Shown piece after piece: positions 49,698 through 58,152 of a stretch of 64,000 nucleotides of DNA (positions within the stretch are counted from its first letter, which is position 1; each line of letters begins with the position of its first letter). The notes beneath the pieces were generated by a model. It worked only from the letters and a program-made list of their open reading frames with translations. It did not search any database and was not told the origin of the DNA. A program made the position numbers and the translations under genes. The stretch is from Acidobacteriota bacterium. Its GTDB lineage: Bacteria; Acidobacteriota; UBA4820; DSQY01. The stretch is from NCBI GenBank assembly GCA_021787565.1, contig JAJYLT010000006.1:1-64000 (forward strand), in the 5' to 3' direction.

Positions 49698-51044
49698 ATG
49701 GGGCTGAGAGACCTCTTCAGGAGAACCGAGCGGGTGAAGGCGGGACTCTACCCGGGGACCCTCGTCGTGGAGGGGACCACCCACCGGATTCACCTCCGGG
49801 TCGAGCCCTCGGGAGCCGGAATCCTCACCCTCGACGCCAGCCGGATCCTCCACCTGAACCCCACCGCGGCGGAGATGGTGAAGCACCTGGTGGACGGGTT
49901 GAGCGAAGCCGAGACGGTGGATCTCATGGCCCGGCGCTATCGCGTGAAGCGCGCGGTGCTGGAATCGGACATCTCGCGAATCCTCCAGGCGGTGCGTACG
50001 CTCTCCGCCACCGACCAGGTCTGCCCCCTGTCGGACCTGGGAATCGAGCTCATCGAGCCCTTCTCCACCGCCATGAGCGCCCCGCTGCGCATGGACCTGG
50101 CCCTCACCTACCGCTGCCAGAACCGGTGCAGCCACTGCTATAACCAGGAAACCAGGCAGGTTTCCGAGCTGGACACGGCAGGTTGGAGGCGGGTGCTGGA
50201 CGCCTGCGAGTCGGCGGGCATACCGCACGTGGTCTTCACGGGAGGCGAGCCCACGCTCCGGGACGACCTGCCCGCGCTGGTGGCTTACGCCGGAGAGCTG
50301 GGGCTGGTCACGGGCCTCAACACCAACGGGCGGCGCCTGCGGCACGCCGCCTACACGGGGGCGCTCCGGGAGGCCGGCCTGGATCACGTCCAGATCACGC
50401 TGGAGTCGGCCGATCCTAGCCTCCACAACGCCCTGACCCGATCCGACTCCTTCGAAGAGACCCTGGCCGGACTCCGCGAGTCCAAGGCTTCGGGCCTCTT
50501 CACCCTGACCAACACCACGCTCACGCGGGTCAACCTGCCCGGCATCGAGAATCTCGTGGACCTGGTGGCCGCCGAAGGTCTCGGCACCTTCGCCGTCAAC
50601 GGGATGATCTACTCGGGCAAGGGCAAGAGCTCGGGCATCGACCTCACCTCGCAGGAGGTCGCCCCCGTTCTGGAAACGCTGGCACGGAGGGCCCGCGAAA
50701 AGGGGCTCCGCTTCGTCTGGTACACCCCGACGCGGTACTGCGAGCTGAACCCCGTGGAGATGGCGCTCGGCGTCAAGCAGTGCACGGCGGCACGGCTGAG
50801 CATGGCGGTGGAGCCGGACGGAACGGTCATCCCCTGCCAATCCTATTACGAAGGCGTAGGCAACCTTCTGACCGATTCCTGGGAGTCCGTCTGGAACCAC
50901 CCCCTCTGCCTCAAGCTCCGCCAGCCCCAGAAGCCCCTGCCCGAGTGCGAGGCCTGTGAGCACCTCAGCCTCTGCGGCGGCGGGTGTCCGCTGGAGGCTG
51001 AGCACCAGAAGCTGGTCTGCCGGGAGGTGGCCAGCGGGGGGTGA
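49698..51044 (+). CDS. Radical SAM/SPASM peptide-modifying enzyme with PqqD-like N-terminal domain
   Basis: 448 residues. Residues about 15-105 look like a PqqD/RRE fold (ILTLDASRILHLNPTAAEMVKHL), the leader-binding domain of RiPP enzymes. The radical SAM cluster is C140-x3-C144-x2-C147 (CQNRCSHCYN), with VVFTGGEPTLRDDL and GLNTNGRR downstream. A SPASM domain starts at C362 (CTAARLSMAVEPDGTVIPC) and ends CEACEHLSLCGGGCPLEAEHQ, providing auxiliary [4Fe-4S] ligands. GGGAGG precedes the ATG. Family members make thioether or C-C bonds, epimers or decarboxylate hemes. Next to a Cys-rich tail protein, thioether or related tail modification is the simplest guess. Confidence 0.88.
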   Translation: MGLRDLFRRTERVKAGLYPGTLVVEGTTHRIHLRVEPSGAGILTLDASRILHLNPTAAEMVKHLVDGLSEAETVDLMARRYRVKRAVLESDISRILQAVRTLSATDQVCPLSDLGIELIEPFSTAMSAPLRMDLALTYRCQNRCSHCYNQETRQVSELDTAGWRRVLDACESAGIPHVVFTGGEPTLRDDLPALVAYAGELGLVTGLNTNGRRLRHAAYTGALREAGLDHVQITLESADPSLHNALTRSDSFEETLAGLRESKASGLFTLTNTTLTRVNLPGIENLVDLVAAEGLGTFAVNGMIYSGKGKSSGIDLTSQEVAPVLETLARRAREKGLRFVWYTPTRYCELNPVEMALGVKQCTAARLSMAVEPDGTVIPCQSYYEGVGNLLTDSWESVWNHPLCLKLRQPQKPLPECEACEHLSLCGGGCPLEAEHQKLVCREVASGG

Positions 51045-51396
51045 CGGAGAGAGCGGAGCCGCCGCAGGGCGAGGGGGAGCGGGGGAACGGGGAGGTTCCC
51101 CCGCGCAGGGGGCATCCCGCGCGAGAGCAGGGAGGAGCAGCGAGCCCGGCGAAGGCCGGGGGAGCGCGGAGGAGGGCCGGCCGAGGCCCTCCTCGGGGAG
51201 CGCATGCGCGACGCGGCGGCGGGTGTCCGCTGGAGGCTGAGCACCAGAAGCTGGTCTGCCGGGAGGTGGCCAGCGGGGGGTGACGGAGAGAGCGGAGCCG
51301 CCGCAGGTCGAGGGGGAGCGGGGGAACGGGGAGGTTCCCCCGCGCGGAGGGCAGCCCGCGCAAGAGCAGGGACGAGCAGCGAGCGCGGGAAAAGAA
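50976..51396 (+). repeat. Tandem duplication of the radical SAM gene 3' end, period 239 bp
   Basis: About 182 bases from CGGCGGCGGGTGTCCGC recur at 50976 and 51215. Each copy holds the last 24 codons of the radical SAM gene with its stop and about 110 bases of 3' flank, including a GGGGGAAC...GTTCCCCC hairpin. The second copy is an orphan tail without a gene. The first 93 bases or so are identical; the flank has a few changes. Confidence 0.93.
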
Positions 51397-51954
51397 CCGC
51401 TCTCTGGTCAGGCCACCTACAACGGTGGGCCGCTGGTTGTAAGAGCGCTCTCCAGAGCACGACCCTCCGCAGGCTCGTCCTCCCCGCGAGGTTTCCCATC
51501 CCTCATCCATCATCTATCATCCATCATCCCCAAATGGGGCGGCCCGCCCTTGCGGGCGGGCCAGTGGAAGGGGAGGGAGGGATTGGGTTCGGAGGGGCCG
51601 AACCTCTCGGCACCGAGGAGCAAGTCCGGGGCACCGAAGGTTTTCCAATATGCATCCCGCATGCCAGTTCCTCCAGGAAGGCTAACCACCGTAATGTCAG
51701 CATCTAGATAGGACCCCGGGGGCGGACCCTGCCAAAGCGGCCGAGGCGTTCAGCCGCAGTCGTGCCGAAGTGACGCACGCGCCTTTGAGTCGCCGGAAGG
51801 TGGGAAGGTTGAACGCGGAGGGTGGAGGGTAGAGAGTGTGCGGAAGGAAGCCCAAACGCGTCCGCCAGTTGTCAGGTACGTGGCGCGAGAGGGGGCGGGG
51901 CGAGCTTGTGATACCCTCAGGGCATGAAGCCTGGTTGGGTCCAACGGAGGGACT
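51397..51954. other. Long intergenic region with a GC hairpin
   Basis: No credible gene. Perfect hairpin GGCCCGCCC-TTGC-GGGCGGGCC at 51541-51562, without a T run. Simple CATCCATCATC repeats at about 51488-51530 resemble those at 29035-29055. TACCCT at 51911 may be a -10 box for the next gene. Confidence 0.6.
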
Positions 51955-53643
51955 ATGGCGCAGGAGAAGGGACGAGGCGAGCAGGCGGGGGCGTTGGACC
52001 ACGAGGTGTGGGCCCCCTGTCCCAACTGCGGCGGCCAGAACCGCTGGGGACTCCTCCAGCGGCTCAACGTATGCACTTATTGCGACTCGCGCCTCCTGTG
52101 GCCCGAACCGGAGGGGGAGCGGCGCTTCCTTCTGGCCGAGGACGGCATTCGCTCCAAGGACGATCTGCTCGACGTGCTCCAGACATACGACGCCGTCCGG
52201 GAGCAGGCGCGCCTGGCGGGCATCGCCCAGCAGGCGCGGCGCGACGACAGGCCCCTGCTCCCCATGGACACGCAGGATGTCAACCTTCCGGCCCTGGCCG
52301 AGATCAAGGCCAAGCGCCGGAGCCTGTTTGCCCTCCAGGGCTACACGAGGCTGTACGCGCCCTACCTGATGGTCTCGGTGACCCTGGGGTTTCACGCCCT
52401 GGGACGCATTCCTCCGGCGGATCGAAAGGTCTTCCGCACCCTCTTTTTCGTCGCGGACGACCTGCTGCCAGCCTACGGAAGTGGATGGAACTTCAGGGAC
52501 GCGGGGCTGTGGGTCTCCCACCTCCGCTTCCGTCCCCTCTCCGGAGACGACCTCGCCAAGCACCGCTTCATGCGCCCCGAGGCGGCCAACGCCGATCCCG
52601 CCGGTGTCGCGAAGCGCTGGCTGAGGCAGGGAAGGCTTCTCGAACCCGACATGGCCCCCATCTTTTTCGATTCGGAGGTCTTCGCCTCCCATGCCTGGTG
52701 GGTCTACCGTCCCTACTACTACGTTCAGGCGACGACGCCGGAGGGATTGGGGTGGTTTCTGCTGGACGGCCAGTTTCGAACGCTGGCCGGCTATCCGGCC
52801 GCCGAGGAGGTGGAAAGGGCCACCCGCCACGACTGGCCTGTCATGGGACCGGACGACGTCCGGCCGCCCAATATCCACGTCGTGCCCTTCCGGTGTCCCG
52901 AGTGCGGATGGGACGTGAGCCCGGAGGGAGGCACGGAACACCAACTCTGCCGGAACTGCGGCCGGATGCTGCGGGCGGCGCCCGAAGGGCTCCAGGTGGT
53001 TCCCTACCGTATCATCGGTCAGGGCTGGTTCGGCGGGGCGCACGGTCAGGAGGGCTGGGCCTGGCTTCCCTTTTGGCGGATCGGGGGTAGCTTCACGCTG
53101 GAGGGGAAGAGCTACTCCTCACTCTCGGAGCTTCTCGATGCGGTGCTCGGAGCCGGGGTGGCCCCGGCCGGCCTCACCGAAGCCCTTTGCGCGCCCGCCT
53201 TTGACGTCTTGGCCTACCAGCAATTCGGGAGTTGGTCCCTCGCCGCGGCGTCTGGGTTGGCCGGCCCGGCGGTGCAGGCTGAGGAGGCTCTTCTCACCCA
53301 GGAGGTTGCCCTCGGCGAAAAGGACCGCCTCCTTCCGCCCTCCCTGGCGCCGGCCGATTGGGCCCCCCTTGCACCGAAGCTGCTGGCCGAGCTCTTGCCA
53401 GAACAGGCCCAGGTGCGGTTCAATCCGATGATCCTGCGGCGGCTGATGGCCGCCCAGTTCACCACGGGGTCGGCCGATCTGATCTATGCTCCCTTCCCGC
53501 TGGGCGAGGCGGGAGGGCCGGTGGTGGTGGGCCCCGGAGGCGCGGTGGGATCGCCGCCGCTCTTCAGCGGGACCTTCCCTCCGGGCCTCTATCGCTCGGT
53601 GAAGCGATGGATGGCCAAGGCGCCGGCGGCTGATAATAGATGA
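51955..53643 (+). CDS. Hypothetical protein with two zinc ribbons
   Basis: 562 residues, soluble. An N-terminal zinc ribbon (CPNCGGQNRWGLLQRLNVCTYC, cited as CPNCG and CTYC) and a second near residue 315 (CPECGWDVSPEGG...CRNCG). Between and after them lie aromatic-rich domains (HAWWVYRPYYYVQATTPEG, GWAWLPFWRIGGSF) that look like repeated transporter-independent beta domains; I do not recognise a family. GGAGGGACT precedes the ATG. It follows the radical SAM unit after the duplicated tail and may belong to the same system, but that is only neighbourhood. Confidence 0.6.
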   Translation: MAQEKGRGEQAGALDHEVWAPCPNCGGQNRWGLLQRLNVCTYCDSRLLWPEPEGERRFLLAEDGIRSKDDLLDVLQTYDAVREQARLAGIAQQARRDDRPLLPMDTQDVNLPALAEIKAKRRSLFALQGYTRLYAPYLMVSVTLGFHALGRIPPADRKVFRTLFFVADDLLPAYGSGWNFRDAGLWVSHLRFRPLSGDDLAKHRFMRPEAANADPAGVAKRWLRQGRLLEPDMAPIFFDSEVFASHAWWVYRPYYYVQATTPEGLGWFLLDGQFRTLAGYPAAEEVERATRHDWPVMGPDDVRPPNIHVVPFRCPECGWDVSPEGGTEHQLCRNCGRMLRAAPEGLQVVPYRIIGQGWFGGAHGQEGWAWLPFWRIGGSFTLEGKSYSSLSELLDAVLGAGVAPAGLTEALCAPAFDVLAYQQFGSWSLAAASGLAGPAVQAEEALLTQEVALGEKDRLLPPSLAPADWAPLAPKLLAELLPEQAQVRFNPMILRRLMAAQFTTGSADLIYAPFPLGEAGGPVVVGPGGAVGSPPLFSGTFPPGLYRSVKRWMAKAPAADNR

Positions 53644-53724
53644 AGGATTAGGGATGAAGGATGAGGTGAGGGATAAGGCGGGGCTTGGCGCTTGTTCAAT
53701 CCGAGCATGGCTGGGTAGAGTAAC

Positions 53725-53751
53725 CATGGCCGTCCAAGACAATGTCAGTTC
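53725..53751. repeat. Short copy of the border of the 29-kb structured element
   Basis: 21 of 27 bases match 29057-29083, beginning CATGGC and including GTCCAA and TCAG. The rest of the element is absent here. Confidence 0.4.
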
Positions 53752-53799
53752 GCATTTTTGTGGTCTATTTTCCAGAGCGAAGCGGAGGGAGAGGATCCT

Positions 53800-54597
53800 A
53801 TGAACCCGTATCTCGTCGCGGTCATCCAGGGCATCGTGGAGGGGCTCACCGAATTCATCCCCGTCTCCTCCACGGGCCACCTCATCCTCACAGGGAACCT
53901 CATCGGCTTTACGGGAGAGGCCTCGAAGGATTTCGAGATCATCATCCAGCTCGGCGCCATCCTGGCGGTGGCGTGGCTCTACCGGAAACACCTCTGGCAG
54001 ATCCTTTGGCGCTGGCACTTCACGAGGGACCAGGGCGGCCTCAACGTCTGGCACATGGCCCTCGGCATGATCCCCGCTTCGGTGGTGGGGCTGCTCAGCT
54101 TTCACGCCATCAAGACCTACCTCTTTTCGCCGGCGACCGTCCTCATCGGCCTGGTCGGCGGCGGCATCTGGATGATCCTCGTGGAGCGCTTTCCGCGCTC
54201 CGTGACCGCTCCCACCGCCGATTCCGTGACCTACCTCCAGGCGCTCGGCATCGGCTGCTTCCAGTGCCTCGCCCTCTGGCCGGGCTTCTCGCGTTCGGGT
54301 GCCACCATCGCGGGGGCGCTCCTTCTGGGTCTCGGGCTACGGGCCGCGGCCGACTTTTCCTTCATGCTCGCCGTGCCCGTCATGGTGGCCGCCACGGGTC
54401 TCGACCTCGTCAAGAGCGCCTCGCACCTGCCCGCCTCGGACGTGGGGATGTTCGCGGTGGGCTTTGTCGTCTCCTTCGTCGTGGGGTGGCTGGCCGTGGT
54501 CGGGTTCCTGCGCCTCCTGGCGCGGGTGAAGCTCACCCCCTTCGCCTACTACCGCTTCGCCGTGGCCGCCGCCTTCGGACTCTACTTCTTCCGATAG
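53800..54597 (+). CDS. uppP: Undecaprenyl-diphosphate phosphatase
   Basis: 265 residues, about eight helices. UppP (BacA) dephosphorylates undecaprenyl pyrophosphate so that the lipid carrier can be reused in peptidoglycan synthesis. Active-site regions: VIQGIVEGLTEFIPVSSTGHLIL near the N-terminus and FQCLALWPGFSRSGATIAGALLLGL in the second half. GGAGGGAGAGG is placed well before ATG 53800; the longer upstream reading lacks one. Completes the cell-wall genes in the window but stands alone. Confidence 0.96.
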   Translation: MNPYLVAVIQGIVEGLTEFIPVSSTGHLILTGNLIGFTGEASKDFEIIIQLGAILAVAWLYRKHLWQILWRWHFTRDQGGLNVWHMALGMIPASVVGLLSFHAIKTYLFSPATVLIGLVGGGIWMILVERFPRSVTAPTADSVTYLQALGIGCFQCLALWPGFSRSGATIAGALLLGLGLRAAADFSFMLAVPVMVAATGLDLVKSASHLPASDVGMFAVGFVVSFVVGWLAVVGFLRLLARVKLTPFAYYRFAVAAAFGLYFFR

Positions 54598-54630
54598 ACG
54601 CCGAGCCAGGCAACGGCCCGGGGAGGGAAG

Positions 54631-55332
54631 TTGAATACGCTCAGGCCGTCGCCGTATCAGCTCGCTCGGACCCGCCCCATTCGGCTGGCCGTGTACCGGA
54701 AGGCCCGTCTCTCCTTGCGGCGCCGAGTCCTCGATGTGGGAGCCGGCGGCGGAGAGGTCGCGGCGGAGATGGCCTCCCGCACGGGCCGGAAGGTATGGGC
54801 GCTGGACCTGGAACCAGCCGTTCACGAGGCGGCCGGAATCATCCCGGTCGCGGGCACGGCGGCGGCCCTGCCCTTCGCCGACGGTTCCTTCGACGCCGTG
54901 GCCTTCCACTTCGTCCTCCTCTGGTTGAATGATCCAGTCGCCTGTCTTGAGGAGGTTCACCGAGTGCTCGTGCCGGGCGGCGTGGCGATGGCCCTGTCCG
55001 AGCCTGATCTCACGCGCCGGGAGGATGCACCGGACACGGGCCTGGGGGCGGCGCTGCGGGCCGCCGTCCGGAACGCAGGGGGGCATCCCGACGCCGGAAC
55101 CCGGCTGGCCGGATGGCTCAGAAATTCCGGATTCAGGAGCGATGTGAAGGAAACCCCGCCCGAGTGGGTGTGCCTCGAAGATCCGAGAGAGGCCCAATGG
55201 GAAATCGATTATCTCGTCTCCACGGGAACGCTCGCGGGGGCGGACGCGGCTAGTCTTCGGAAGGCCATCGATGCATGTTGGCCTCCACGCGTCAGACTCC
55301 CCGTCGCCTTCGGCTGCGGTTGGCGGCTCTAG
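54631..55332 (+). CDS. Class I SAM-dependent methyltransferase
   Basis: 233 residues. RRVLDVGAGGGEVAAEMA is the SAM-binding motif I, WALDLEPA motif II, ALPFADGSFDAVAFHFVLLWL motif IV region and EVHRVLVPGGVAMALSEPD motif V/VI. The family (UbiE/methyltransferase 11) covers many substrates, so none can be assigned. Start TTG with GGGGAGGG at good distance. It lies 33 bases after uppP on the same strand and is probably co-transcribed. Confidence 0.88.
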   Translation: MNTLRPSPYQLARTRPIRLAVYRKARLSLRRRVLDVGAGGGEVAAEMASRTGRKVWALDLEPAVHEAAGIIPVAGTAAALPFADGSFDAVAFHFVLLWLNDPVACLEEVHRVLVPGGVAMALSEPDLTRREDAPDTGLGAALRAAVRNAGGHPDAGTRLAGWLRNSGFRSDVKETPPEWVCLEDPREAQWEIDYLVSTGTLAGADAASLRKAIDACWPPRVRLPVAFGCGWRL

Positions 55333-55449
55333 CGGGCTTCCGGCAGACCTCGGTTCGCGACGCCTCCTCAGGCCCTCTCGCGTGCAGTCGCTGAGGAATG
55401 GGGCTCAGACGGCTTCGCGTCGGGGCGTCAGGCTGGTCTGCCGGAAGAC

Positions 55450-55605
55450 CCCAATTCCGCGATAGCGGCTCAACGCCTGCGTAGGAGCGGCGCCTCGCCG
55501 CGAACCGGGTGACCCTGCGACCAGGATGCGGTGCCCGCGTACGGTCCGTCGCGCCGGGGGCGGCGCTCCTACGAGTGCAATTCCATCGCGGAATGTGGGG
55601 AAGAT
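55450..55605 (-). repeat. Dispersed palindromic element A, copy 2 (complete)
   Basis: About 155 bases with imperfect terminal inverted repeats: left CCCCAATTCCGCGAT, right (complement) CCCCACATTCCGCGAT, each followed some 20 bases later by GTAGGAGCG. The core 55481-55594 is the reverse complement of 14774-14887 with about three changes. Lies between the methyltransferase and the arsenic operon. No gene in 55333-55612. Confidence 0.85.
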
Positions 55606-55612
55606 GTCTCCC

Positions 55613-55656
55613 TTGCCTGGGAGGGTAACCAGCGTTATATTGCCATCTATCGATAT
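55613..55656 (+). promoter_or_regulatory. Promoter and possible ArsR operator of the arsR-acr3 operon
   Basis: TTGCCT (55613-55618), 17-base spacer, TATATT (55636-55641). ATATTGCCAT...ATCGATAT (55637-55656) is a weak inverted repeat across the -10 and start, where ArsR repressors usually bind. Confidence 0.65.
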
Positions 55657-55667
55657 GAGGAGGAATC

Positions 55668-56078
55668 ATGTACAGGGAGTTGGAAACCATCCTGAAGGCG
55701 GCGGGGGACCGGAACAGGCTTCGGATCCTGCACATGCTGGCCGATGGCCCGCTCTGCGTCTGCCAGATCGTGGCGGTCCTGGACCTGGCCCAGCCCACTA
55801 TCAGCAAGCACCTGGCGGTACTGAAGACCGCCGGCCTCATCGAAGACGAGAAGAGGGGCAAGTGGGTCTTCTACGACCTCGCTGGGAGGATCAAGAAGAA
55901 TTCCGCGCGAAGGCGCCTGCTCAGGCTCGTCGAGAAGGCCCTGGCCGGGGATTCCGAGGCCGGAAAGGACCTCAAGCAGGCCGGGCGGGAGAAGGCGAGG
56001 GCTCTGGCGGCAGGATGCTCCGATGAATCCAGTCCACGTAGCAAGGTGGGCGTCGTCTCGGCTGGAGGCCGGCCATGA
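55668..56078 (+). CDS. arsR: ArsR-family arsenite-responsive repressor (first)
   Basis: 136 residues. Winged [54 protein letters not shown]. The metal site at the start of helix alpha-3 is C30-Val-C32 (LCVCQIV), the ELCVC type that binds As(III)/Sb(III). The C-terminal 40 residues are Lys/Arg-rich with one further Cys. ATG after GAGGAAT. Overlaps acr3 by 4 bases, so regulator and exporter are coupled. Confidence 0.92.
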   Translation: MYRELETILKAAGDRNRLRILHMLADGPLCVCQIVAVLDLAQPTISKHLAVLKTAGLIEDEKRGKWVFYDLAGRIKKNSARRRLLRLVEKALAGDSEAGKDLKQAGREKARALAAGCSDESSPRSKVGVVSAGGRP

Positions 56079-57133
56079 AAGAGCGCGTTTCCCAGCGGCT
56101 CTCCTTCCTGGACCGCTATCTGACGCTGTGGATCTTCGCGGCGATGGGTGCGGGAGTCGCCGCGGGATACCTCGTACCCGGCGTGGAGGAGTTCATCGAT
56201 CGGTTCCAAGTGGGCGCGACCAGTCTTCCCATCGCCATCGGCCTGATTCTGATGATGTATCCGCCCCTCGCCAAGGTGAGGTACGAGGAGTTGGGGGACG
56301 TGTTTCGGAACTCGAAGGTGCTGGCGCTCTCGCTGGTGCAGAACTGGGTGGTGGGACCAATGCTGATGTTTGCCCTGGCCGTCGTATTCCTGCGCGGCTA
56401 TCCGGAGTACATGGTGGGGCTCATCATGATCGGCCTGGCGCGCTGCATCGCCATGGTCATCGTGTGGAACGAGTTGGCCCAGGGCGACACGGAGTACTGC
56501 GCGGGGCTCGTGGCCTTCAACAGCGTCTTCCAGGTCCTGTTCTATAGCCTGTATGCGTGGATCTTCATCACGGTCCTCCCGCCGCTGGTGGGCCTCAAGG
56601 GTCTGGCCGTGCACGTGAGCATGGGGCAGATCGCCGAGAGCGTCTTCGTCTACCTCGGCATTCCCTTCCTGGCGGGGATGATCACCCGTTTCGTCCTCGT
56701 GAAGGCCAAGGGCAAGACCTGGTACCACGAGCGTTTCATTCCGAAGATCAGCCCCATCACGCTCGTGGCGCTTCTCTTCACGATCGTCGTGATGTTCAGC
56801 CTCAAGGGCAAGCTGATCGTGCAGATTCCATTGGACGTGGTACGCATCGCCATCCCGCTCCTGATCTATTTCGTGGTCATGTTCCTCGTGAGCTTCTGGA
56901 TGGGCAGGAAGGCCGGAGCGACCTATTCGCAGACGGCGACCCTTTCGTTTACGGCCGCGAGCAACAACTTCGAGCTGGCCATCGCCGTGGCCGTCGCGGT
57001 CTTCGGCATCAATTCCGGCGAGGCCTTCGCCGCCGTCATCGGGCCGCTGGTCGAGGTGCCCGTGCTGATCGGCTTGGTCAACGTATCGCTCGCACTGAGG
57101 CGGCGCTGGTTTCCTTTCGAGGCCACTGCCTGA
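56075..57133 (+). CDS. acr3: Acr3-type arsenite efflux permease
   Basis: 352 residues, ten helices. Acr3 exports As(OH)3 across the inner membrane by proton antiport. Signatures: [25 protein letters not shown] (in part), [18 protein letters not shown] with the conserved Cys of helix 4, FLAGMITRF, and [21 protein letters not shown]. The usual family length is about 350. Translationally coupled to arsR. Confidence 0.96.
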   Translation: MKERVSQRLSFLDRYLTLWIFAAMGAGVAAGYLVPGVEEFIDRFQVGATSLPIAIGLILMMYPPLAKVRYEELGDVFRNSKVLALSLVQNWVVGPMLMFALAVVFLRGYPEYMVGLIMIGLARCIAMVIVWNELAQGDTEYCAGLVAFNSVFQVLFYSLYAWIFITVLPPLVGLKGLAVHVSMGQIAESVFVYLGIPFLAGMITRFVLVKAKGKTWYHERFIPKISPITLVALLFTIVVMFSLKGKLIVQIPLDVVRIAIPLLIYFVVMFLVSFWMGRKAGATYSQTATLSFTAASNNFELAIAVAVAVFGINSGEAFAAVIGPLVEVPVLIGLVNVSLALRRRWFPFEATA

Positions 57134-57183
57134 TTATACAGAGCGGCATCAGTGAATGCGCATGTGGGTGAAGGTGGTTCACC

Positions 57184-57602
57184 ATGTCCACGAACGAAAA
57201 GAAAGCCCTGCTCTTCTGCTCGTGCAGCGGCGCCTGCCCGAGGATGGAAAAGATCGACTTTTGGGCTCTCTCCGAAAGGATCCGCCTGGAGCTCGGGGAC
57301 AAGGTCGAGTTCACGGCGTTGCACCCAGGCTTTGCGAGGAGGACGGCGAGCGGCTCATGAAGCAGATCTTCAATCCCAGCCTGAAGTTCATCACCCCCGC
57401 CTGCGCGGAGAAGGGCCAGCAGAAGCTGCTCAAGGACGGCTTTGCGATGGCTGGCGCTCCCATGGACGAGGAGCACTGGGTGCCCGTCAGCATGGCCCAG
57501 GAAGACATCAACGCGGTCTTCGAGAAGGTGAAGGCCGCCCTGGAGAAGCAGGAGGCATCTTCATGGCTGGCCGGCCCTACCTGGGCATTCCGCGGGAGAT
57601 GA
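57184..57602 (+). pseudogene. Broken Cys-rich redox protein (HdrA-N-like), one frameshift
   Basis: Frame 1 starts ATG 57184 and reads ALLFCSCSGACPRMEKIDFW onward to FTALHP near 57330, then must shift by one base to continue LCEEDGERLMKQIFNP and FITPACAEKGQQKLLKDGF to the stop at 57602. At 57327-57331 CACCCAGG would need one more C. Unshifted, the frame ends at 57360. CSCSGACP resembles the N-terminal iron-sulfur motif of HdrA-like proteins. Together with lesions downstream I regard it as decaying, though a sequencing error cannot be excluded. Confidence 0.65.
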
Positions 57603-57619
57603 TCCAGCGGAGGCCCTAG
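57563..57619 (+). pseudogene. Short leader frame before the ferredoxin (possible ancestral N-terminus)
   Basis: ATG with AGGAGG upstream reads MAGRPYLGIPREMIQRRP then TAG, immediately followed by ATG of the ferredoxin frame in the same phase. It looks like the original N-terminus of the ferredoxin-like protein, ended by a nonsense codon. Alternatively the ferredoxin truly starts at 57620, which has its own GGAGG. Confidence 0.45.
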
Positions 57620-57800
57620 ATGGATCCCGAGAAGTGCATCGGCTGCGGGGAGTGCTTGAACAACTGCCCCAACGGTGTTTTTGTCCTGCATGAGGACGAA
57701 ATGAAAGCCGAAGTGGCGGTTCCCGACAATTGCGTGGTCCTCTGCGACAAGTGCGCAGGCTTCTGTGCCACCGACGCCATCACCTTCCCAGACAAAGAAG
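57620..57800 (+). pseudogene. Ferredoxin-like domain, open at its 3' end into a wrong frame
   Basis: Reads MDPEKCIGCGECLNNCPNGV, then NCVVLCDKCAGFCATDAITFP: one full CxxCxxCxxxCP site and a second C-x5-C-x2-C-x3-C set, so two [4Fe-4S] clusters. After Asp-Lys at about 57795 the phase changes within AAAGAAGGTTTTTTC and the same frame runs on as nonsense antiparallel to the CoA-binding part. The protein would carry a long junk tail. Confidence 0.6.
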
Positions 57801-58133
57801 GTTTTTTCAACCCTGAAAGACCGTTATGGGATTCTTCCCGTGAACCCCAAGAGGACCGAGATCGAAGGGACGCCCTGCTACCCCTCCTACGCCGCCCTGC
57901 CAGAGAAACCGGACGCCGCGATCCTTGCCCTGGCCCCGGCCGTGACCGAGGCCGTCGTGCCGGGGCTCATCGAAGCGGGTGCGCCCCTCCTCTGGCTTCC
58001 CCCGGAGTGCTTCACAGACCAGGCCGTGGAAATTTGCAAAAGCGCCGAAGTTCCGGTGATCCACGACGTCTGCCCCGTGGCCGCCCTGGCGACCCTGGAC
58101 CGGGTCTACGGAGAGCGTCCAAGCGGAACGTGA
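57796..58133 (+). pseudogene. CoA-binding (CoA_binding_2/YccU-like) domain lacking its N-terminus
   Basis: Reads VFSTLKDRYGILPVNPKRTEIEG, cited as YGILPVNPKRTEIEG, then YPSYAALPEKPDAAILALAP, APLLWLPPECFTDQAVEI and VPVIHDVCP to the stop at 58133. That is the middle and end of the CoA-binding_2 fold; the first strand with its GxSxxP loop is missing and is replaced by the ferredoxin end in another frame. Deletion fusion. Confidence 0.6.
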
Positions 58134-58152
58134 AGAAGGAGGGGGCTTCACC

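Noticed and set aside
49698-51044. Heme-decarboxylating AhbD/NirJ-type identity for the radical SAM enzyme
   Set aside because: The family resemblance is real (PqqD-like and SPASM domains occur there), but no heme-biosynthesis genes are nearby and the Cys-rich neighbour fits peptide modification better. Not excluded.
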